NCBI RefSeq assembly: GCF_000092045.1
Contig: NC_004041.2
Span: forward strand, 307,255-371,254
Source: Rhizobium etli CFN 42
GTDB lineage: Bacteria; Pseudomonadota; Alphaproteobacteria; Rhizobiales; Rhizobiaceae
Direction: 5' to 3'
Length of the DNA stretch: 64,000 nucleotides
Every line of letters starts with the position of its first letter. Positions within the stretch are counted from its first letter, which is position 1. Positions 57,897-64,000 of the stretch are shown piece after piece. The notes under the pieces were generated by a model. That model was given only the letters and a program-made list of their open reading frames with translations. It did no database searches and was not told the DNA's origin. A program made the translations under genes and the position numbers.

Positions 57897-58931
57897 TTAC
57901 CTGAAATCTAGCATCACGCGATTAACACGTGGATCGAGCGCCTGCTCGAATGCCTCTTGGGCGTTTGACGAGGGCCAAAGATTGACCTGCAGCACGTCGA
58001 AGCGTGCGGCATGTTCAACGATGGTTCGAATGGCATTTCTCACGTCGTCCGCGCTTTGGGCTATGGTGCCGATCAGTTCAATTTCCCGGTAATGCAGAAA
58101 GTTAGCGCCTACCGATAACAAATCGGACGTCGGAATCGATTGGTAGAGTACAATCCTGGCACCGCGTGACGCCGCAGCTATGGCCCCCTGAATGCCTCTG
58201 ACACCGAAGCGCGTGCAAAAGATGCAGTCGAAGCCCCAGCCATCCGTTAATTTCTCGACGAGTTTCGGATCAGACAGAGAATGAACTGACCCCGTTGCAT
58301 GGGCGCCGGTCGACATCACAGGCCCATGCGTTGCCACGTCGTCATCGAAAAGGTAAACGTCGCATCCTTTGGTTGTCAGAAGTATCGAATGGAGAAGGCC
58401 CATCGTGCCTCCGCCGATGACGGCCACAGTGTCTCCAGCCTTTGCACGCGCCCTATTTATGCCGCGTGCCACGCAGGCGACAGGTTCAACTAACGCGGCA
58501 CGCTCGGGAGCCAAAAAGGAAGGTACGGAAAAAACCTGATAGGCGGGTACGCCCACAAAATTGGCCAATCCCCCCGGCCCCTGCGGCACCCCTCCTCTCG
58601 CTTTAGGATTTAAATATGCACAGTGGTTGTCCAGTCCGAGGCGGCAGGCACGACATTGGCCGCATCTGCGCATTAAAAGCACCGCAACGCGGTCTCCTAC
58701 GCGCAGGCCATCCGGTACATCGTCCGGCAGAGACACGATCGTGCCTGACAACTCGTGCCCGCCCCAATAGGGGTAAGTCGGCTTGGCGCCCCGATAAACG
58801 CGTTGCTCCGGTGTGCAGAGTCCACACAACTCTATCCGCACACCGACTTCGGACGATACGGCGAGTGGAACCGACAATGTCCATTCTTCAACCTTGCGGG
58901 GGCAAGTAATTACGAGTCCACGAACCTCCAT
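57897..58931 (-). CDS. Zinc-type medium-chain dehydrogenase (alcohol/sorbitol dehydrogenase-like)
   Basis: The protein has 344 residues from MEVRGLVITCPRKVEEW (58931), preceded by AGAGG. The catalytic Zn ligand region is ELCGLCTPEQRVYRG with His in YWGGHELSGTIV; structural zinc cysteines are CGQCRACRLGLDNHC. The Rossmann motif is VAVIGGGTMGLLHSI. The frame runs to 59006 but the extra residues are unlikely. It converges on the PRPP-synthetase gene with a 6-bp gap, so it may or may not belong to the same pathway. Confidence 0.9.
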   Translation of the reverse strand: MEVRGLVITCPRKVEEWTLSVPLAVSSEVGVRIELCGLCTPEQRVYRGAKPTYPYWGGHELSGTIVSLPDDVPDGLRVGDRVAVLLMRRCGQCRACRLGLDNHCAYLNPKARGGVPQGPGGLANFVGVPAYQVFSVPSFLAPERAALVEPVACVARGINRARAKAGDTVAVIGGGTMGLLHSILLTTKGCDVYLFDDDVATHGPVMSTGAHATGSVHSLSDPKLVEKLTDGWGFDCIFCTRFGVRGIQGAIAAASRGARIVLYQSIPTSDLLSVGANFLHYREIELIGTIAQSADDVRNAIRTIVEHAARFDVLQVNLWPSSNAQEAFEQALDPRVNRVMLDFR

Positions 58932-59030
58932 ACGAGACCTCTCGCTCCCCGACACACCGACTATCCTAATATGTACACTTACTTGCATCCAGAATCTAGC
59001 CAACAACCACAGGCGGCAGTCAGAAAGCTG

Positions 59031-59171
59031 ATGAAATCACGTGCCTTGCTGGCGGGCTTGCTTATGTCCTGGGTCTTGACAAGCTTCTCGGAGATATCGT
59101 CGGCGCAAACGGCAAAGGACGTTTCAAGCGGCAGAAGTGTTCCCTTGCGCAAGGAGCGACGAAACTATTGA
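59031..59171 (+). CDS. Short signal-peptide-bearing ORF
   Basis: The frame codes for 46 residues: MKSRALLAGLLMSWVLTSFS then EISSAQTAKDVSSG, with a plausible cleavage after SSA. It ends RKERRNY. It may be the 5' stub of a lost secreted protein. The following 59172-59400 contains nothing clear. Confidence 0.35.
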   Translation: MKSRALLAGLLMSWVLTSFSEISSAQTAKDVSSGRSVPLRKERRNY

Positions 59172-59399
59172 AGGTAGAGTGGAGCGCTTGGGCCGCGTCA
59201 ATGCCACCAGCCTCAAACACGAGCCGCGGTTTACCAGCCCGTTCTTCGATGCATCCTCATCTCTGCGAAGATGCCATGTCGCCTTCCCTCATCTGCCCGC
59301 GCGAACCCTCCTAAGAGCCTATCGCCACATCGTCCAAAGCTTCATCCTTCGTGGCGCACCGGTTCGAACCGAACAGACCAACAATCCGAGTCGCACCGA

Positions 59400-59990
59400 G
59401 AAGGATGACGGCAACTAGATCGGTAGTTGGGCGGCCGCAACATCAGAAAGGTCTCAGCGTTTGCTGGACGCGTGCCTGCGATGGCGGTGGTGGCAACGAT
59501 CTTCTCTGGCTGCCCCAAGCGCGGGAGAGGCCATTCGACGCTAGCAAGAGTTCGCTCGAACCTGATATCCGTTACCGCAACGACTTCGCTGAGACCACCT
59601 CCCAGGCACCATTCTACGATGCCGGCGAACAAGGTCAGCGTTGCCTCGTGAACGGAACCATCTCCCCTCCCCTCCCCTCCACTCTTCGAGGTGTCGACGC
59701 AAAAGCGAGAACTCTAGACCATCAGGGGATTGGCGTTCAGGCGGCCCTTCGGGAGCAGAGACGGAAATACGTCTACCAGCATGGTCGGTCCCATCGCAGA
59801 CAAATCGCGTGCACATCCTGCAAGTGGTCCAGCCGCGGTGACATCCAGGATGGCAGTCGGGGCGAGAGCGTCAACCCCATCTGCCTCGCACTCGTCGACT
59901 ACTTCTACATCCCAAGTGCGAGTGGAAAAGATCCTCGCACGTAGCCTATGATCGTCCTGAAGCAGCTACGCTTCGTAGTAAATTTTTGGT
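59400..59990 (-). pseudogene. traI: TraI-type N-acyl-homoserine-lactone synthase relic
   Basis: On the minus strand RARIFSTRTWDVEVVDECEA (about 59950-59890), SSRFCVDTSKSGGEG (about 59715-59670) and TLFAGIVEWCLGGG, EVVAVTDIRFERTLASVEWP, RLGQP, TAIAGTRPANAETF (59632-59430) follow the order of TraI. Stops and frame changes break it at several points. traI normally lies beside repABC as the quorum-sensing gene of conjugal transfer. Transfer via this route is lost in the window. Confidence 0.8.
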
Positions 59991-60338
59991 GTCGAGATCG
60001 CGAATACCTGCATGAATTTCTCCGCCGCCGTTAGGCGCCGGGAACTCTGCACGAATTGGAATCGGGCGTCCGTTGTCGAATGCTTACGGTTTTGTGCGAG
60101 TGAGTCGCGGCAAGGGGATCACCGACTTTGCCGAGGTCTTCTGCTTTTCGTCTAAATCGCCGGGGCACATTTGTAGGATTCACAATAAAACACACCATGA
60201 CCAATCGGTACCGCGGTCTTGCTAAGCTGCAGGATATAAACGGAAAAATCCATTTACTCTACGTTCCGGGTTTATCCACGTTAGCCTTTCGTTAACCTAA
60301 AACCCCTTGCTCAAAATGCAGAATCGGCTCTAATAGCT

Positions 60339-60379
60339 AGTGGCGGAACTTTAGCGCTTTCGCGAAAAGTTCCGCCACT
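60339..60379. promoter_or_regulatory. Large palindrome just upstream of repA
   Basis: AGTGGCGGAACTTT and AAAGTTCCGCCACT form 14-bp perfect arms around a 13-bp centre (60353-60365). It lies 9 bp before the repA ATG at 60388, where the RepA autorepression operator of repABC plasmids is expected. It does not have the GTTNNCNGCNGNNAAC parS pattern. Confidence 0.7.
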
Positions 60380-60387
60380 TGCAGGAA

Positions 60388-61614
60388 ATGGATTTTGAGA
60401 TGGCGAAAACCGCAGCAAACACAGCGCCGGTCGTCGAAGGGTTGACCGCATTGATGGAGCGTCATGCTGACGCTCTCTCCAGCCAACTTCAAGCACATCA
60501 TCTCAAGGTCTTCCCGCCGACGTCCGAAAAGGGCATTCGATCCTTTGCACCGTCAGAAGCCTCAAAATTGCTTGGCATCGGTGAGTCTTATCTTAGACAA
60601 ACTGCTTCGGAAATGCCTGAACTGCACGTTAGTATGAGCCCTGGCGGTCGACGCACGTTCACGATCGAAGATATTCATTCAATCCGTAAGCACCTGGACC
60701 TGATTGGCCGCGGGAACCGGCGCTACCTGCCCCATCGTCGCACGGGGGAGCAGCTTCAAGTCGTCTCGGTGATGAATTTCAAAGGCGGCTCGGGCAAGAC
60801 GACGACAGCCGCGCATCTGGCACAGTACCTGGCAATGCGTGGCTACCGGATTCTCGCGATTGATCTTGATCCCCAAGCAAGCCTTTCCGCACTCTTCGGC
60901 AGTCAGCCAGAAACTGACGTTGGTCCGAACGAAACACTCTATGGCGCCATCCGGTATGATGACGAGCAGGTCCCAATCGAGCAGGTTGTCCGAGGAACGT
61001 ACATCCCGGATCTTCATCTAATTCCTGGCAATCTTGAACTGATGGAGTTTGAGCACGATACCCCGCGCGCGCTTATGAACCGGAAGGAAGGTGACACGCT
61101 TTTTTACGGTCGGATCAGTCAGGTCATCGAAGACATCGCGGACAACTACGATGTCGTCGTTATCGATTGCCCTCCCCAACTTGGCTATCTCACGCTTTCA
61201 GCTCTGACCGCCGCAACCTCGATCCTCGTCACCGTCCATCCCCAGATGTTGGATGTAATGTCGATGAACCAGTTTCTGGCGATGACCTCGAATCTCCTTC
61301 GGGAAATCGAGAACGCAGGCGCCCAGTTCAAGTTCAATTGGATGCGCTACCTCGTCACTCGTTTTGAACCGAGCGATGGCCCGCAGAACCAGATGGTGGG
61401 CTATCTGCGTTCGATCTTCGGCGAAAATGTCCTCAATTTTCCGATGCTCAAGACGACCGCCGTTTCGGACGCTGGCCTGACGAATCAAACCCTCTTTGAG
61501 GTTGAGCGCGGACAGTTCACGCGCTCGACCTATGATCGGGCCTTAGAGGCGATGAACGCCGTCAACGACGAGATCGAAACTCTAATCAAAAAAGCATGGG
61601 GTAGAACCACATGA
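60388..61614 (+). CDS. repA: RepA, plasmid partition ATPase (ParA family)
   Basis: The protein has about 408 residues. The start is taken at ATG 60388 with AGGA upstream; ATG 60400 or TTG 60379 are alternatives. After a DNA-binding N-terminal part (FAPSEASKLLGIGESYLRQT) comes the ParA ATPase with deviant Walker A MNFKGGSGKTTTAAHLAQYL, DLDPQASLSALFG and VVIDCPPQLGYLTLSAL. It partitions the plasmid with RepB and represses the operon. The stop overlaps repB by 4 bp. Confidence 0.96.
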   Translation: MDFEMAKTAANTAPVVEGLTALMERHADALSSQLQAHHLKVFPPTSEKGIRSFAPSEASKLLGIGESYLRQTASEMPELHVSMSPGGRRTFTIEDIHSIRKHLDLIGRGNRRYLPHRRTGEQLQVVSVMNFKGGSGKTTTAAHLAQYLAMRGYRILAIDLDPQASLSALFGSQPETDVGPNETLYGAIRYDDEQVPIEQVVRGTYIPDLHLIPGNLELMEFEHDTPRALMNRKEGDTLFYGRISQVIEDIADNYDVVVIDCPPQLGYLTLSALTAATSILVTVHPQMLDVMSMNQFLAMTSNLLREIENAGAQFKFNWMRYLVTRFEPSDGPQNQMVGYLRSIFGENVLNFPMLKTTAVSDAGLTNQTLFEVERGQFTRSTYDRALEAMNAVNDEIETLIKKAWGRTT

Positions 61615-62636
61615 GTCGGAAGCACCTCCTTGACGTCACCACGGACGCGCCCGACAGCTCATCAGCTGCTGAACACAGAGCGGCAAAGACTCGCTCCATG
61701 CCGCTTCTCGGCGTGACCAGAAAAGAACGAGATCCAGCGACGAAGCTGACTGCAAACATCGGTAACGCGTTGCGCGAGCAAAATGATCGTCTTGGTCGTG
61801 CCGAGGAGATCGAGCGGCGTCTCGCCGAAGGTCAGGCCGTGGTTGAACTGAACGCGTCGTCAATCGAGCCGTCCTTCGTTCAGGATCGCATGCAAGGTGA
61901 TATCGAAGGACTTCTTGCATCCATCCGCGAGCAAGGACAGCAGGTCCCAATCCTTGTGAGACCTCATCCCGTTAAACCCGCGCACTACCAAGTTGCCTTT
62001 GGACACCGCCGGCTGCGCGCCGTTTCGGAGCTAGGACTGCCGGTCAAGGCGGTTGTTCGAGACTTGACGGACGAGCAGTTGGTTGTCGCACAGGGTCAGG
62101 AAAACAATGAGCGCGAAGACCTCACCTTCATCGAAAAGGCACGTTTCGCACACAAGCTAAACAAGCAGTTTCCACGAGAAATCGTCATCGCGGCTATGTC
62201 AATCGATAAAAGCAACTTGTCGAAGATGCTCCTGCTTGTTGACGCCCTCCCCTCTGAATTGATCGATGCCATCGGCGCCGCTCCAGGCGTTGGACGCCCA
62301 AGTTGGCAGCAATTGGCAGAGCTGGTTGAGAAAGCATCGCCTCCGGCAGGCGCTGCGAAATATGCTGCCTCGGAGGAGGTGCAGGCGCTGCCGTCGTCGG
62401 AACGGTTCAAGGCAGTGATCGACCATCTGAAACCGCGTCGGACTGCGCGCGGGTTGCCAGACGTCCTGTCGACCCCCGATGGCGACAGGCTTGCGCAGGT
62501 CACGCAGAGCAAGAGCAAGCTAGAAATTACCATTGACAGGAAAGCCACGCCGGATTTCGCGGCTTTCGTACTCGAGCATTTGCCGGCGCTTTACCAGGAG
62601 CATCGCGCAAAGCATCAACGGAAACAGGGAGTGTAA
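61611..62636 (+). CDS. repB: RepB, plasmid partition centromere-binding protein (ParB family)
   Basis: The protein has 341 residues. The ParB box region is VPILVRPHPVKPAHYQVAFG with HRRLRAVSELGLPVKAVVRD. It is followed by an HTH (FPREIVIAAMSIDKSNLSKM). It begins ATGA over the repA stop, showing translational coupling. It would bind parS; no parS was spotted in the window. Confidence 0.95.
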   Translation: MSRKHLLDVTTDAPDSSSAAEHRAAKTRSMPLLGVTRKERDPATKLTANIGNALREQNDRLGRAEEIERRLAEGQAVVELNASSIEPSFVQDRMQGDIEGLLASIREQGQQVPILVRPHPVKPAHYQVAFGHRRLRAVSELGLPVKAVVRDLTDEQLVVAQGQENNEREDLTFIEKARFAHKLNKQFPREIVIAAMSIDKSNLSKMLLLVDALPSELIDAIGAAPGVGRPSWQQLAELVEKASPPAGAAKYAASEEVQALPSSERFKAVIDHLKPRRTARGLPDVLSTPDGDRLAQVTQSKSKLEITIDRKATPDFAAFVLEHLPALYQEHRAKHQRKQGV

Positions 62637-62791
62637 CCCGCAAAAGAAAAGAGCTCCCTCAACGTCGCCGTCGTGGAAGCCCTTCTGTCTCTGTAGCAAG
62701 AACAGAATCGCATTTCCTCGAATCCTCGTCAAGAGTCTTTGGCGCCGTTTTGGTGAGCGAATTTCCTTTGCCTGCTGAAAGGTGAGAGACA
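62637..62791 (-). ncRNA. repB-repC intergenic region, probable incompatibility antisense RNA
   Basis: In repABC plasmids this interval encodes a small counter-transcribed RNA on the opposite strand that represses repC. The 155-bp spacing and lack of an ORF fit. On the minus strand GGGAGCTCTTTTCTTTT near 62640-62660 could form part of the RNA terminator. The assignment is by position, not by a determined promoter. Confidence 0.55.
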
Positions 62792-64000
62792 ATGCAGTCG
62801 GGGAATGTAGCGACGCCGTTCGGGCGGCGGCCAATGACGCTTGCGCTCGTGCGGCGCCAGGCGGCAATGGAAATCAAGCATGGAAAAGCTGCCGATAAGT
62901 GGAAAGTGTTGAGAGACGCTTCCGCCGCGATGGAACTGCTCAAGATCCAGTCGAACAGTCTGGCTGTTCTTGACGCACTTTTGAGTTTTTATCCTGACAA
63001 TGAGTTGCGTCAGGATGCACAATTGATTGTCTTCCCCTCGAATGCCCAACTGGCGCTTCGGGCGCATGCAATGGCGGGCGCAACGTTGCGGCGGCATATT
63101 GCCATTCTGGTGGAGTCGGGGTTGATCGTCCGTAAGGATAGCGCCAATGGCAAGCGCTTCGCCCGCAAGGGCGACGATGGCCAGATCGAGAATGCTTTTG
63201 GCTTCGACCTGTCGCCCCTCCTGGCGCGATCGGAAGAGTTGGCGATGTTGGCGCAAAGAGTGGCGGCCGAGAGAGCCTCGCTCAGGAAAGCCAAAGAGAG
63301 CCTTACAATTTGCCGGCGGGATGTTCGCAAACTTATTACTGCTGCAATGGTCGAGGGCGCCGACGGCGATTGGAAGACGACCGAGGACATCTACATTGCG
63401 CTCGCGAGCAGAATTCCGCGCGTTCCGACCCTTGAAGGGGTCACTAGCGTTCTCAATGAAATGGAGATGCTCCGTGAGGAAGTGCTTAATCGTTTGGAAA
63501 ACCTCGAGAATGCTGAAAAAATTAGCACCAATGCTGCTCATATCGAGCAGCACATACAGAATTCAAAACCCGAATCCGTAAATGAATCTGAACCACGCTC
63601 CGAAAAGGAGCAGGGGGCAAAGGCGAGCTTGAGCCTTCAGCCGAAGAATGAATCGCAAAGGGCGTTCCCCTTGGGATTGGTGCTCAAGGCGTGCCCGATG
63701 ATCAGCGACTATGCACCGCGCGGCGTGGGAAGCTGGCGAGATCTGATGTCTGCCGCTGTGGTGGTTCGATCTATGCTGGGGGTAAGCCCTTCCGCCTACC
63801 AGGATGCCTGCGAGGCGCTAGGACCGGAGAATGCTGCGGTGGCAATTGCGTGCATCCTGGAAAGGGCTAACTTCATCAACTCTCCTGGAGGCTATCTGCG
63901 GGATCTAACGCGCCGAAGTGAGCGCGGTGAATTCTCGCTTGGCCCGATGATAATGGCGTTGTTGAAGGCCAACGGGCAAGGCGGTTTGAGGGCTGGGTAA
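62792..64000 (+). CDS. repC: RepC, replication initiator
   Basis: The protein has 402 residues and ends exactly at the window edge with TAA. The conserved N-terminus MQSGNVATPFGRRPMTLALV, the HTH stretch AGATLRRHIAILVESGLIVR then KDSANGKRFARK and the long helical region are typical of RepC. It is the replication initiator, with oriV expected inside its own coding sequence. AAGGTGAG precedes the start. Confidence 0.96.
   Translation: MQSGNVATPFGRRPMTLALVRRQAAMEIKHGKAADKWKVLRDASAAMELLKIQSNSLAVLDALLSFYPDNELRQDAQLIVFPSNAQLALRAHAMAGATLRRHIAILVESGLIVRKDSANGKRFARKGDDGQIENAFGFDLSPLLARSEELAMLAQRVAAERASLRKAKESLTICRRDVRKLITAAMVEGADGDWKTTEDIYIALASRIPRVPTLEGVTSVLNEMEMLREEVLNRLENLENAEKISTNAAHIEQHIQNSKPESVNESEPRSEKEQGAKASLSLQPKNESQRAFPLGLVLKACPMISDYAPRGVGSWRDLMSAAVVVRSMLGVSPSAYQDACEALGPENAAVAIACILERANFINSPGGYLRDLTRRSERGEFSLGPMIMALLKANGQGGLRAG

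Noticed and set aside
60339..60379. Palindrome upstream of repA as parS
   Set aside because: It does not fit the GTTNNCNGCNGNNAAC pattern of repABC centromere sites; the operator role fits its place better.

Overview
This window looks like part of a rhizobial symbiotic plasmid. It carries a complete repABC replication module next to a decayed traI gene, nifHDK, a symbiotic cytochrome cbb3 (fix) operon, nodA, two nodD genes, three nod boxes, and a dense load of insertion sequences and gene relics. Having nodA on its own behind a nod box, without nodBC, is an arrangement known from Rhizobium etli bv. phaseoli. Together with azu/hemN beside fixNOQP it suggests, without proving, a Rhizobium etli/phaseoli-type pSym.

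Layout. 1-9.6 kb: fixNOQP-fixGH on the minus strand with two FixK boxes, a frameshifted fixK/fnrN-type relic, pseudoazurin and hemN, each with FNR/FixK-type boxes. 9.8-17.4 kb: a pntA relic, a phasin gene with a sigma-54 promoter, then nifH-nifD-nifK followed by a nifE stub, a DUF269 gene, a DUF683 gene and fdxB; hairpins lie between the nif genes and a canonical NifA site plus -24/-12 promoter precedes nifH. 17.4-30 kb: nod region with noeL/nolK relics, nodA, a secreted-type zinc metallopeptidase behind a perfect sigma-54 promoter, a methionyl-tRNA synthetase paralogue, two convergent nodD genes and a luciferase-like monooxygenase. 30-38 kb: nested mobile elements (IS3, IS5/IS427, a serine-recombinase element) around a small YbaK/DUF6875 island with a divergent regulator.

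39.3-43.0 kb holds the most notable system: a NifA site and -24/-12 promoter precede a tiny 41-residue double-glycine-leader peptide gene, followed by a HlyD-type adaptor and a C39-peptidase ABC exporter. This is a self-contained peptide maturation and secretion cassette that appears to be co-regulated with nitrogen fixation. 43-50 kb: IS remnants, a second nif relic (DUF269 paralogue and nifH stub), an acyltransferase-3 membrane protein, an aquaporin, and an inverted second copy (about 840 bp) of the phasin gene with its sigma-54 promoter.

50.5-58.9 kb is an apparent biosynthetic cluster: a phosphoribosyltransferase, a radical SAM/SPASM enzyme, two small unknown proteins, a nucleotidyltransferase-family protein split by a recent IS66 insertion (perfect 8-bp target duplication), a PRPP-synthetase homologue and a zinc alcohol-dehydrogenase-type enzyme. 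The window ends with a traI relic and repA-repB-repC. No tRNA, rRNA or CRISPR array was seen. All family assignments come from reading motifs by eye; no database search was run.
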